Source: JALRAP01 sp046302815 (GTDB lineage: Bacteria > Bacteroidota > Bacteroidia > AKYH767-A > OLB10). From it: a stretch of DNA of 47,191 nt. Of this stretch, positions 1 through 7,866 are shown piece after piece (position 1 is the first letter of the stretch; each line of letters opens with the position of its first letter). The stretch lies in the NCBI GenBank assembly GCA_046302815.1, contig JBKCHO010000109.1, positions 1 to 47,191 on the forward strand, written 5' to 3'. A model generated the notes under the pieces. That model was not told the DNA's origin. It searched no databases and saw only the letters and a list, made by a program, of their open reading frames with translations. Both the position numbers and the translations under genes were made by a program.

Positions 1-450
1 TTTTAATGCCCTTACGGCCAAAGCAACAGCCGTATAGGTTTTTCCGGTTCCGGCAGGGCCGATGGCGAAGGTGATGTCGTTTTTATTACAAGAGGTCACC
101 AACCTCCGTTGTCCGGGAGTTCTCGCTTTGACAACCAATCCATGCTGGCCATATACTATGATGTCAGTGTCGCTATTGAAAAGGGATGCCTCTTTCTCTA
201 TCTTTCCACCTAGCATGTCGGAAACAACAGTGGGTTCGAGTCTACCTCTCTTTTCAAAAGTTTCAATCATGGACATGATTAACGATTCCGCACTGGAGAT
301 TAGTGTTTCATCGCCAATGATACGAAGCTCGCTGCCTCTGGAAACAATTTTTAGTGAGGGGAATTTCTTTCTGATCAGGTCGAGATTGGCATCATTGACT
401 CCAAAAAAATCGACTGGATTGTGGAGGTTGGGAATTGGTATTTCTTTCAA
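1..450 (-). CDS. phoH: PhoH family ATPase (partial, C-terminus beyond window)
   Basis: This is a PhoH-type P-loop ATPase, a family tied to RNA metabolism and often found beside ybeY. The reverse strand is open from about 465 to the window edge. The Walker A motif GPAGTGKTYTA lies at the very edge, after about 130 residues of N-terminal region (start LKEIPIPNLHNP, then a KH-like stretch containing LKIVSRGSELRIIGDE). There is no in-frame ATG between the upstream stop at 466-468 and residue 86 or so, so the likely start is TTG at 450-448. The gene is divergent from the SAM-hydrolase gene. Only about 150 codons are visible, so the Walker B and catalytic core cannot be checked. Family assignment is firm; the start is an inference. 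Confidence 0.88.
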   Translation of the reverse strand, partial: MKEIPIPNLHNPVDFFGVNDANLDLIRKKFPSLKIVSRGSELRIIGDETLISSAESLIMSMIETFEKRGRLEPTVVSDMLGGKIEKEASLFNSDTDIIVYGQHGLVVKARTPGQRRLVTSCNKNDITFAIGPAGTGKTYTAVALAVRALK

Positions 451-581
451 GTTAAAATGATGGATTCAAATTAAGGATTCAATAATTATACTGTTACTAC
501 CTCAAAAACAGGTTATTAGAATGTTATTTTTGTTGTTGTTAAATCGATGGGATTCGAAGATTTTGACCAAGAGTCAGGGAT

Positions 582-589
582 TAACTTTG
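582..589 (+). promoter_or_regulatory. Candidate -7 box TAACTTTG for the SAM-hydrolase/gldFG run
   Basis: TAACTTTG fits the Bacteroidota -7 consensus TAnnTTTG and lies 25 bases before the GTG start at 615. The nearest upstream TTG (563-565) is only 16 bases away, slightly short of the usual spacing, so the -33 part is weak. Confidence 0.4.
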
Positions 590-614
590 TATCTCAAATA
601 TAGTCAATACGACC

Positions 615-1394
615 GTGGCAACTCCAATTATTACGCTAACCACCGATTGGGGAATTTCAGATTTTTATTTGGGAGCCCTCAAGGGTCGGTTGTTGTCATT
701 GGCGCCGCAAGCCAGCTTGATTGATATTAGCCATAGCATTGCTTTAGGTAACCAGATTCAAGCTGGTTTTGTTGTTCGTAATTGCTGGAGCCGTTTTCCT
801 AAAGGGACGGTTCATTTGGTCGCTGTTCCAGGACGGGATTTGGATCCGGGTAACCTGATCGCCTTACAAAGTGAGGGGCATTATTTTTTAGGTCCGGATG
901 ATGGTCTGTTTTCTCTGGTTTTTGACCAAATGCCAAACGAGTCATATTATGTCATGAACGATAAAGGTGCTACAGTTCGCGTCAATTCTGATATGCTTTC
1001 AGCCTCCGCGGCATATCTCTCCGGAGGAGGTGATTTATCTAAAATGGGCTCCAAAGTAGATCAGCACAAGACACTGACTATGCTGAAGCCAACCGTTGAT
1101 GAGTATTCTATTCGAGGCTCTGTGATATATGTAGATGGAACAGGAAACCTGATCACTAATATTTCAAGGGAACTCATAATGGAAACTGCAAAAGGAAGGA
1201 CTTTTGAGATCATTCTCAGAAAGAATCAATATACCATTTACGGCATCAGCGAAAGCTACCAAGAGGTTGTAGAGGGTGATCTGGTTGCATTGATAAATGA
1301 ATCTGGATTTGTCGAACTTTCCCTTAGGAATGCCAATGCCATGAATTTGTTGGGAATCAGTTTTGGTGAAATTATAATGGTTGACTTCAAATGA
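615..1394 (+). CDS. SAM hydroxide adenosyltransferase (DUF62) family protein
   Basis: This 259-residue protein belongs to the fluorinase/DUF62 superfamily, whose common members hydrolyse S-adenosylmethionine to adenosine and methionine. Visible hallmarks are the N-terminal TLTTDWGISDFYLGALKG (Asp11 and Asp16 in the SAM-binding loop), IDISHSI at 36-42, and LGPDDGLFSLVF at 92-103. The Asp-Arg-His set described for archaeal and bacterial hydrolases is not evident: the stretch after VHLVAV reads PGRDLDPGN, and the later FHGRD-type motif reads NSDMLSASAAYL. The enzyme may therefore be catalytically different, as in other Bacteroidota members. The start is GTG. The stop overlaps the next gene's ATG (ATGA), so the two are translationally coupled. 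It heads the run leading to gldFG. Confidence 0.85.
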   Translation: MATPIITLTTDWGISDFYLGALKGRLLSLAPQASLIDISHSIALGNQIQAGFVVRNCWSRFPKGTVHLVAVPGRDLDPGNLIALQSEGHYFLGPDDGLFSLVFDQMPNESYYVMNDKGATVRVNSDMLSASAAYLSGGGDLSKMGSKVDQHKTLTMLKPTVDEYSIRGSVIYVDGTGNLITNISRELIMETAKGRTFEIILRKNQYTIYGISESYQEVVEGDLVALINESGFVELSLRNANAMNLLGISFGEIIMVDFK

Positions 1395-1717
1395 TTACAC
1401 GGATAGTAAGGTTGGATTTTGGCCTTGAAAACAGCCCTGTTTTCCTTGATCACTTTGCAAGGGTGAGTGATGATATTCGAAATTTTCCGGGTTGTATGGA
1501 ATTGGAGATGCTCGCCGATTTGAATCAGACGGGTGTTTATTTTACAATCAGCCGATGGAGGGATTTGGAGTCTTTTGAGAGCTATAAGCAATCCATACTC
1601 TTTAAGTCTACATGGGCGACGGTCAAACCCCTCTTCGTAGCCAAAGCACAGGCTTGGAGTTTGGGGGATTTCAAAGACATTTATAGCAAACCAATTAATC
1701 CATTGGTTGTTTCCTAA
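1391..1717 (+). CDS. Antibiotic biosynthesis monooxygenase (ABM) superfamily protein
   Basis: A 108-residue protein of the dimeric alpha/beta-barrel ABM fold. It shows the typical pattern of an N-terminal strand (ITRIVRLDF), a helix of FLDHFARVSDDIRNFPGC, a strand ELEMLAD, and then TISRWRDLESFESYKQSILFKSTW, which matches the family W-x(n)-ES-x-YxxS/H region. Members range from quinol monooxygenases to haem-degrading enzymes and many have no known substrate. No substrate can be assigned here. Its ATG overlaps the stop of the SAM-hydrolase gene by four bases, and gldF follows 22 bases after its stop, so the three are probably on one transcript. Confidence 0.8.
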   Translation: MITRIVRLDFGLENSPVFLDHFARVSDDIRNFPGCMELEMLADLNQTGVYFTISRWRDLESFESYKQSILFKSTWATVKPLFVAKAQAWSLGDFKDIYSKPINPLVVS

Positions 1718-1739
1718 CTTTACGGCTCAAGGAAAAGGA

Positions 1740-2474
1740 ATGTATTCACTGCTAAAAAAAGAAATAAACGGCTTTCTCAATTCCTTGATCGGGTATATTG
1801 TTATCCTGGTATTTCTTACGACCATTGGTCTGTTCCTTTGGGTATTCCCTGATAACCAGTTTTCCATTTTGGATGCAGGGTATGCTAGCCTGGATCCCTT
1901 GTTCATAATCACTCCTTGGGTTTACATGTTTCTGGTTCCTGCCGTAACAATGCGATTATTTTCAGAAGAACGAAAATCAGGCACCATAGAACTCCTTTTA
2001 ACCAAACCTCTAACCGAGTTGCAGGTAGTAATCTCCAAATACCTGGCTGGAGTAATTTTGGTGCTCTTTTCACTGCTTCCCACTTTGGTTTATTTTGCAG
2101 TTGTTTGGTTTCTTGCGGTCCCTGTTGGCAATGTGGATACCGGTGGTCTTTGGGGTTCCTACATTGGTCTCTTTTTTCTTGGTGCAGGATTTGTTTCCAT
2201 AGGATTGTTCTCATCATCTGTATCCGACAACCAGGTAATTTCGTTCATCATCGCCTTGTTTCTCTGTTTTTTTTTCTATGCCGGTTTTGATTCCGTTGCT
2301 GGTCTGATAGGGTCGGGTTCGGTTGCTACCGTTATAGAGCAAATAGGTATTAACAGTCATTATGTATCCATGAGCCGTGGCGTTTTGGATACAAGAGACA
2401 TGGTTTATTTCCTGAGCCTCATCGCATTTTTTATCACACTGACAAGAACCATACTCGAATCTAGGAAATGGTAA
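1740..2474 (+). CDS. gldF: GldF, gliding-motility ABC transporter permease
   Basis: A 244-residue ABC-2 type permease matching GldF. It begins MYSLLKKEINGFLNSLIGYIV, has about six hydrophobic segments, and carries the ABC-2 signature MRLFSEERKSGTIELLLTKPL near residues 78-98. In Flavobacterium johnsoniae GldF and GldG work with the ATPase GldA and are needed for gliding; no gldA is present in this window. I chose the ATG at 1740, preceded by a purine-rich AAGGAAAAGGA, over an in-frame TTG at 1707 that would overlap the previous gene. The stop overlaps gldG by seven bases. Location is the inner membrane. Confidence 0.88.
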   Translation: MYSLLKKEINGFLNSLIGYIVILVFLTTIGLFLWVFPDNQFSILDAGYASLDPLFIITPWVYMFLVPAVTMRLFSEERKSGTIELLLTKPLTELQVVISKYLAGVILVLFSLLPTLVYFAVVWFLAVPVGNVDTGGLWGSYIGLFFLGAGFVSIGLFSSSVSDNQVISFIIALFLCFFFYAGFDSVAGLIGSGSVATVIEQIGINSHYVSMSRGVLDTRDMVYFLSLIAFFITLTRTILESRKW

Positions 2475-4192
2475 AGCGGAAAGGCACTGAAATCAACAAA
2501 GTGGGGCACAAGTCGCCAAAGGCACAGCATATAACCAGGTTGCTGTTACTGCTAGCTATCATAGTGATGGCCAATGTGGCTTCTTCTTTTGTTTTCACCC
2601 GTTTTGATCTGACATCCGAGAAGCGGTTTACATTGTCACCTGCTACCAAAAAACTTATGGCTGGCTTGGAGGATGTGGTTTTTGTGCGTGTTTATCTTGA
2701 TGGCGACTTTCCGCCTGCATTCAATCGATTGCAAAACTCTACTCGAGAGATATTGGATGAGCTTCGGGCTTGCTCAAACGGTAATCTTGAATACGAATTT
2801 ATCAATCCAGCCTCTTACTCCGATACCGAGCAAAGGGATCAATTGTATCGTCAGTTGGCATCCAAAGGAATTCAACCCACTACATTACAATCCAAGTCGG
2901 GCGATGAAACTTCTCAGCAAATGATCTTCCCCGGAGCCCTCTTGGCTTATCGTGGCGAGGAAGTGCCAGTCATGTTGTTGCAAGACCAAATCGGAGCTTC
3001 TCCTGATGAAATGCTTAATAATTCCGTTCAGTCATTGGAATTTGGTATCGCCAACGCGATTCGTAAACTCACATTGAAATATCCTCAGATCATTTGTGTT
3101 TTGGATGGCCATGGTGAGGCAAACGATACCGCTTTGGCTGATATCACAAGAGAGCTCAGCACTTTTTACTTCGTTGAGCGCAAGCGAATGGATGAAAAGC
3201 TTGGATCTTTGAACGGTTATAGGGCGGTAATAGTAGCTGCTCCAGATTCCACCTTTTCAGAAAAAGACAAGTTTATAATTGATCAGTACATAATGAAAGG
3301 AGGCAAGGTGCTTTGGCTTATGGATGGTATATCCGTGTCGATGGATAGCCTTGCCAATAACCCTGAAACCGTAGGGATAGCCTCTGAATTGAATTTGGAT
3401 GACATGTTGTTCAGGTATGGTGCCAGAATCAACCATGATTTGGTGTTGGACATTCAAGCCGCCCCCATACCAATTGTTACCGGACAAGTAGGGAACAAAC
3501 CGCAGCAATCGCTTTTGCCTTGGTATTTTTTTCCTGTAGCCATGCCTACATCTTCGCATCCTGTCGTTAAAAACTTAAATGCGATTAAGTTCGAATTCGT
3601 ATCTACTATAGATGCCGTAGGTGGTAATGAGGTTCTTAAGACCCCTATCCTTTCCACCACAGAGTATTCACGGGTTTTTCAAGCTCCAGTAAGAGTGAGT
3701 CTTGATATGCTTCGTGAAAAACCGGATCCGAACAGGTTCAATGCAGGTCCCAAAACCATTGCGATGCTTTTGGAAGGCAAGTTTATATCCAATTTCAAAA
3801 ACCGTATTCCTACTACCATTATTAACGATACATCGATAGCCTATAAGGATCAAAGTGATTCAACTGCAATGATTGTTGTTGCTGATGGCGATGTCATTCA
3901 GAACAGGACTCGTCGTGGACAAATAGTTCCTTTGGGTGAGGATCGATATACCGGACAGGTGTTTGGTAACAAGAGCTTCATCATGAATTGTGTAGATTAT
4001 TTGTGTGATGACTCAGGGATAATGGAACTTCGTTCAAGGGAGATTCGATTGAGATTGCTCGACAGAGCAAGATTGCAAGAGGAGAGAACACAATGGCAAC
4101 TGGTCAGTGTATTGCTTCCGATCATCATCCTGTCAGTTTTTGGGCTGTCTAAAATGCTTATAAGGAAACACCGATACCACAAAATGCGATAA
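2468..4192 (+). CDS. gldG: GldG, gliding-motility ABC transporter auxiliary protein
   Basis: A 574-residue membrane-anchored periplasmic protein. There is an N-terminal membrane segment at about 22-44 (LLLLLAIIVMANVASSFVFT), the family landmark FDLTSEKRFTLSPATKKLM, a long ABC_transp_aux-type domain with VYLDGDFPPAFNRLQ and ICVLDGHGEAND, and a C-terminal membrane segment (LLPIIILSVFGLSKMLI) followed by a basic tail. This is the GldG architecture. The gene overlaps gldF by seven bases, indicating translational coupling and a shared complex. Bacteroidota that do not visibly glide can also carry this pair, so motility itself is not proven by it. Confidence 0.9.
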   Translation: MVKRKGTEINKVGHKSPKAQHITRLLLLLAIIVMANVASSFVFTRFDLTSEKRFTLSPATKKLMAGLEDVVFVRVYLDGDFPPAFNRLQNSTREILDELRACSNGNLEYEFINPASYSDTEQRDQLYRQLASKGIQPTTLQSKSGDETSQQMIFPGALLAYRGEEVPVMLLQDQIGASPDEMLNNSVQSLEFGIANAIRKLTLKYPQIICVLDGHGEANDTALADITRELSTFYFVERKRMDEKLGSLNGYRAVIVAAPDSTFSEKDKFIIDQYIMKGGKVLWLMDGISVSMDSLANNPETVGIASELNLDDMLFRYGARINHDLVLDIQAAPIPIVTGQVGNKPQQSLLPWYFFPVAMPTSSHPVVKNLNAIKFEFVSTIDAVGGNEVLKTPILSTTEYSRVFQAPVRVSLDMLREKPDPNRFNAGPKTIAMLLEGKFISNFKNRIPTTIINDTSIAYKDQSDSTAMIVVADGDVIQNRTRRGQIVPLGEDRYTGQVFGNKSFIMNCVDYLCDDSGIMELRSREIRLRLLDRARLQEERTQWQLVSVLLPIIILSVFGLSKMLIRKHRYHKMR

Positions 4193-4202
4193 TTCACCAC
4201 CG

Positions 4203-5231
4203 ATGAAAAAAAACTCTCGACTAATCGCTGTTTTCATTCTGCTTGCCGCAGTTGTGGCCTATTTTTATTTCAATCGTTCGAACAACACCTTGAAGGGAGA
4301 ACTTAGGGATTTTGCCTTTAAAGATACTTCAGCGATAACTAGGATTTTTTTGGCCGACAAATCCGGAAAGCAAGTGGTATTGGATCGTAAATCGAATGAT
4401 GAATGGGTTTTGAATTCGAAGCATTGGGCTCGTCCTGATGCTATCAATACGCTTCTGAAGACCATTCACGATTTGGAGGTTAGGAGTCCAATAGGCAAAA
4501 AAGCATATAACTCCACTATCAAAAGCATAGCAGCTAAAGGCATCAAAGTCGAACTTTATACCAAGTCTGGGAAGGTGAAAACCTATTATGTAGGAGGTCC
4601 AACTCAGGATCAATACGGCACTTTTATGTACATGGAAAATTCTACGGTGCCTTTCATCATACACATTCCCGGTTTCAATGGATATTTGACACCCCGATAT
4701 ATCACCAATAAAACCGATTGGATGGTAAAGAATGTTTTTCGTTTGAAATCAGGCGATTTAAAAAGCCTTGAGGTTGTCGATCGTCAAAGACCTGGGTTTG
4801 CATTTCGTATAGATGCAGATCCTGCAACAGGTGATTTTTTGATTTATGATGGATTTGGAAATTCTGTTGAAGGTGTAAGCCAAGACAAGGTCATTGATTA
4901 CTTGGGAAGATATTCTATGTTAAACTTTGAGAGTCTTGAAAAAACCTTAGCTCCAAACCAAAGAGATTCTATTCGAGCTGTTCTGCCATTCCGCTCTATT
5001 GCCATGGTCAAGACTAACGGAGATTCATCCAGAATCGACCTATGGCGTCGACCAATCACATCTCAAACTCCCAATAAAACATTGGAGGATGGTACCCCTT
5101 TTCCATTCGATATCGACAGGATGACTGCCACTTTGAACCGGGACACTTCCTTGGTGGTAGTCCAGTATTTCTCATTCGAAAGACTTTTTCTAAAACCATC
5201 TGATTTTCAGATTGTAACAGTCCGAAAATAA
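4203..5231 (+). CDS. DUF4340-like membrane-anchored protein downstream of gldG
   Basis: A 342-residue protein with one N-terminal membrane anchor (about residues 6-23, preceded by KKNSR) and an extracytoplasmic region containing a pattern seen in DUF4340 proteins: DTSAITRIFLADKSGKQVVLDRKSNDEWVLN, the threshold phrase ARPDAINTLLKTIHDLEVRSPI, then VGGPTQDQYGTFMYM. DUF4340 proteins are often encoded beside ABC-2 permease/auxiliary pairs. The gene starts ten bases after gldG, so it is probably an accessory part of the GldFG transporter. No enzymatic motif is visible. Assignment to DUF4340 is by resemblance; its role is inferred from position. Confidence 0.7.
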   Translation: MKKNSRLIAVFILLAAVVAYFYFNRSNNTLKGELRDFAFKDTSAITRIFLADKSGKQVVLDRKSNDEWVLNSKHWARPDAINTLLKTIHDLEVRSPIGKKAYNSTIKSIAAKGIKVELYTKSGKVKTYYVGGPTQDQYGTFMYMENSTVPFIIHIPGFNGYLTPRYITNKTDWMVKNVFRLKSGDLKSLEVVDRQRPGFAFRIDADPATGDFLIYDGFGNSVEGVSQDKVIDYLGRYSMLNFESLEKTLAPNQRDSIRAVLPFRSIAMVKTNGDSSRIDLWRRPITSQTPNKTLEDGTPFPFDIDRMTATLNRDTSLVVVQYFSFERLFLKPSDFQIVTVRK

Positions 5232-5234
5232 CCC

Positions 5235-5263
5235 TTGAGCTATTGCATAATCCACTATATTTG
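5235..5263 (+). promoter_or_regulatory. Promoter for dnaN (TTG-N18-TATATTTG)
   Basis: TTG at 5235-5237 and TATATTTG at 5256-5263 are 18 bases apart, a good match to the Bacteroidota -33/-7 promoter. It gives a leader of roughly 35 bases before the dnaN ATG at 5305 and would separate dnaN from the upstream gldFG run. Confidence 0.6.
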
Positions 5264-5304
5264 TCATTCACTTCCACACTAAGACCTTCAAATCAATAAA
5301 CGAT

Positions 5305-6426
5305 ATGAAATTCATTATTTCCAGCACAACACTTCTTCGTCACATGCAATCGGTTAGCGGAGCATTGAATAGCAGCAGTCCTTTGCCTATTTTGGAAAAC
5401 TTCCTTTTTGAAGTGAAGGATGGAAAGTTGACTATTTCAGCCTCCGATTTGGAGTCTACCATGACCACCACCACGGATGTGACCTCCAAAGACAGCTGCC
5501 TCGTAGCCGTTCCTGCAAAGATTTTGCTGGATGTGATGAAAACCTTTCCGGAGCTGCCCGTGACTTTCACTGTGAATGAGAAAAATTTCCAAGTGGAGTT
5601 AAGTACAGATAACGGTAAGTTCAAGTTGGCTGGCCAAGATGGTACAGAGTTCCCAAAGATCCCTGTTATTGACAAGCCGAACTCCATCGAAATTCCTTCA
5701 GAGGTACTTTTGGAGGCCATCAATAAAACCATTTTTGCAACGGGTAATGACGAGTTGAGGCCAGTAATGTCCGGGGTATTCATTCAATTAAGTCCAGAAA
5801 ACACCACTTTCGTTGCAACAGATGCCCACCGACTTGTTAGATACCGCAGGACCGATATCAGGTCGGCTCGTTCCGCATCTTTCATTGTGCCACGAAAGCC
5901 GTTGGGTCTGCTAAAAAGCGCCCTTGGTGGTATGAAATCCAAAGTGAAGATAGATTACAACGAAAGCAATGCCTTTTTTGCTTTCGACAATTTTAGCCTG
6001 ATTTGTCGATTGATAGACGGTCGCTATCCTAATTACGAGGCCGTTATTCCTCTCGATAATCCCAATAAACTTACCATATCACGCGATTCTTTCTTGAATT
6101 CCATCCGTCGTGTCTCTCTTTTCTCTAACAAATCCACTCATCAGGTTCGTTTAAAGATTTCGGGTTCCGAGCTCCGACTATCAGCTGAGGATGTGGATTA
6201 CAACAGCGAGGGTAGCGAAAATCTCGCCTGTGAGTTTGCCGGTCAGGATATGGAAATTGCTTTCAATGCCCGCTTCCTCTCGGATATGTTGAATAACATG
6301 GGCTGTGAATCGGTCAACTTGGAAATGTCTATGCCGAATAGGGCTGGTATTCTCACGCCTTCAGATGCGGAAACCAAGTCTGAGGAAAATGTGCTTATGC
6401 TGGTAATGCCGGTGATGTTGAATTAA
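5305..6426 (+). CDS. dnaN: DNA polymerase III sliding clamp, beta subunit
   Basis: A 373-residue beta clamp of normal length for the family. It opens MKFIISSTTLLRHMQSVSGAL and shows LPILENFLFEV, VMSGVFIQ and TFVATDAHRLVRY in the middle domain, and the C-terminal end LMLVMPVMLN, equivalent to the hydrophobic protein-binding cleft terminus. It encircles DNA and tethers the replicative polymerase and other clamp-binding proteins. It has its own promoter, and a hairpin with a T-run follows the stop and runs into the 3' end of convergent aroQ. Its position directly after gldFG, away from dnaA, matches an arrangement I recall in other Bacteroidota. Confidence 0.97.
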   Translation: MKFIISSTTLLRHMQSVSGALNSSSPLPILENFLFEVKDGKLTISASDLESTMTTTTDVTSKDSCLVAVPAKILLDVMKTFPELPVTFTVNEKNFQVELSTDNGKFKLAGQDGTEFPKIPVIDKPNSIEIPSEVLLEAINKTIFATGNDELRPVMSGVFIQLSPENTTFVATDAHRLVRYRRTDIRSARSASFIVPRKPLGLLKSALGGMKSKVKIDYNESNAFFAFDNFSLICRLIDGRYPNYEAVIPLDNPNKLTISRDSFLNSIRRVSLFSNKSTHQVRLKISGSELRLSAEDVDYNSEGSENLACEFAGQDMEIAFNARFLSDMLNNMGCESVNLEMSMPNRAGILTPSDAETKSEENVLMLVMPVMLN

Positions 6427-6443
6427 TGATTGCCTTCGATCCC

Positions 6444-6474
6444 AGCCCTCTATTTACTTTTTAAGGGCTTTTTT
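6444..6474 (+). terminator. Hairpin terminator after dnaN, overlapping the aroQ 3' end
   Basis: AGCCCT (6444-6449) pairs with AGGGCT (6464-6469) across a 14-base loop and is followed by a six-T run. Because aroQ stops at 6454, the right arm lies inside the aroQ coding sequence. The long loop makes it moderate in strength. Confidence 0.5.
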
Positions 6475-6888
6475 CTCGAACCAATCCAAAGCCAACTCAT
6501 AGCCCTCTAATCCTAGTCCTGAAATCATTCCCAGGCAATGTTTGCTGATAAGGGAAATGTGTCGTTGTTCCTCTCTTGATTTGATATTTGAGATGTGTAC
6601 CTCGATCACGGGTGCTTTTATAGCTGCAACAGCGTCTGCAATGGCCACCGAAGTATGGGTGTAACCACCCGGATTCAAAATGATACCATCGTAATCGAAA
6701 CCGAATTCCTGAATGAAGTTGATCAGTTCGCCTTCCACATTGGATTGTCTGTATGTAATTTCCATATTCGGAAATGCTGCAATCAGGTCTTGGATAAGGG
6801 ACTCCATGGTTCGAGAGCCATAAATGCCTGGTTCCCTGATGCCAACTAAATTCAGGTTTGGACCATTAATAATTGCAATTCGAAGCAT
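6454..6888 (-). CDS. aroQ: Type II 3-dehydroquinate dehydratase
   Basis: A 144-residue shikimate-pathway enzyme that converts 3-dehydroquinate to 3-dehydroshikimate; type II enzymes are dodecameric. Motifs visible are IINGPNLNLVGIREPGIYGS (catalytic Tyr at about 23), the substrate-binding LNPGGYTHTS (71-80), EVHISN with the conserved His98, and REEQRHISLIS. The position that is often a second His after SNI/V is Lys103 here. The start ATG at 6888 begins the family-typical MLRIAIINGPN; the open frame upstream to 6945 would overlap xerD and has no family similarity. It is divergent from xerD with only 41 bases between the two starts. Confidence 0.95.
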   Translation of the reverse strand: MLRIAIINGPNLNLVGIREPGIYGSRTMESLIQDLIAAFPNMEITYRQSNVEGELINFIQEFGFDYDGIILNPGGYTHTSVAIADAVAAIKAPVIEVHISNIKSREEQRHISLISKHCLGMISGLGLEGYELALDWFEKKALKK

Positions 6889-6892
6889 GGTA

Positions 6893-6925
6893 CAAAGATA
6901 GGTTATAGACCATTTGCTAAATTTA
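6893..6925. promoter_or_regulatory. Divergent aroQ/xerD promoter region with opposed -7-like boxes
   Basis: On the reverse strand TATCTTTG (6900 down to 6893) matches TAnnTTTG exactly and lies 4 bases before the aroQ ATG. On the forward strand TAAATTTA (6918-6925, seven of eight matches) lies 4 bases before the xerD GTG. The 41-base gap leaves little room for 5' leaders. No well-spaced -33 TTG is evident on either side. Confidence 0.4.
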
Positions 6926-6929
6926 CCAA

Positions 6930-7829
6930 GTGAGTTGGTTGTCATACATCAAAGGTTTCAGGAGTTATCTTCAATTGGAGCGTTCCCTTTCCGGTAATTC
7001 GGTTGAGGCGTACGAGCATGACATAACCAAACTCCATCAATTCGTTCAAACTTTCGCCCAGCCAGTGGGTCCCGAAAAACTCACTCTGAACCATCTTCAG
7101 GATTTTTTGAAATGGGTTAATGAGTTGGGAATGGGAGCTAGGTCGCAGGCAAGGGTCTTGTCAGGTATCAAGGCTTTTTACAAATATCTGCTGATAGAGA
7201 ATATTGTTTCCGATGATCCAACCACTTTATTAGAAGGTCCCAAGCTTGGTCGAAAACTGCCCGATTTCCTTACCGTAGAGGAAATCAATGCCATAATTGC
7301 GGCAATCGATTTGAGCAGGCCCGAGGGCGAGCGTAATAAGGCGATGCTGGAAACCTTGTACAGCTCTGGATTGAGGGTGTCGGAGTTGGTTGGGCTCAGG
7401 AAATCAAATCTTCATCCTGAAATCGGACTACTAAGGGTGGTGGGCAAAGGAAATAAGGAGCGATTGGTTCCAGTGGGCAGTGTTGCGTTGAAGCAAATAT
7501 CCATTTATGAAAACACTTACAGAAACCGATTGCAGATTAAACCTGGAAATGAAGATGTGCTTTTTTTGAATAGGCGCGGATCCAAATTGACCAGAGTGAT
7601 GGTGTTTACCATAATCAAGGATTTGGTTATGAAAGCAGGTATCAAGAAGAACATAAGTCCGCATACATTTCGACATTCCTTCGCAACTCATTTGATAGAG
7701 GGTGGTGCTGATTTGAGGGCTGTTCAGGAGATGCTGGGGCATGAATCCATAACCACAACTGAAATATACACTCACTTGGATCGTGAGTATTTGAGAAGTG
7801 CCATACTTCAATTCCATCCCAGAAAATAA
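6930..7829 (+). CDS. xerD: Tyrosine recombinase XerD/XerC type
   Basis: A 299-residue tyrosine recombinase of standard Xer length, which resolves chromosome dimers at dif. The N-terminal SAM-like core-binding domain covers about 1-90 and the catalytic domain about 110-299. The catalytic set is present: Arg149 (SGLRVSEL), Lys173 (GKGNKER), His245 and Arg248 (HTFRHSFATHL), His271 (LGHESITTT) and the nucleophile Tyr280 (EIYTH). The start is GTG at 6930, which gives a typical MSWLSYIKGFRSYLQLE opening. No att-like repeats or phage genes are nearby, so this is the housekeeping Xer enzyme and not a mobile-element integrase. XerD versus XerC cannot be settled from sequence alone. Confidence 0.9.
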   Translation: MSWLSYIKGFRSYLQLERSLSGNSVEAYEHDITKLHQFVQTFAQPVGPEKLTLNHLQDFLKWVNELGMGARSQARVLSGIKAFYKYLLIENIVSDDPTTLLEGPKLGRKLPDFLTVEEINAIIAAIDLSRPEGERNKAMLETLYSSGLRVSELVGLRKSNLHPEIGLLRVVGKGNKERLVPVGSVALKQISIYENTYRNRLQIKPGNEDVLFLNRRGSKLTRVMVFTIIKDLVMKAGIKKNISPHTFRHSFATHLIEGGADLRAVQEMLGHESITTTEIYTHLDREYLRSAILQFHPRK

Positions 7830-7866
7830 GTTATGAAAGTGGTGTTAATTTGAAAGAATCCTGACT

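Noticed and set aside
5340..5783. 147-residue reverse-strand open frame inside dnaN
   Set aside because: It is antisense to a well-conserved clamp gene and shows no family similarity, signal or start context. It is a reading-frame shadow.
6930..7829. Tyrosine recombinase as the integrase of a mobile element
   Set aside because: Length and motifs match housekeeping XerC/D. No direct repeats, tRNA target, phage or transfer genes surround it, and the neighbours are core metabolism.
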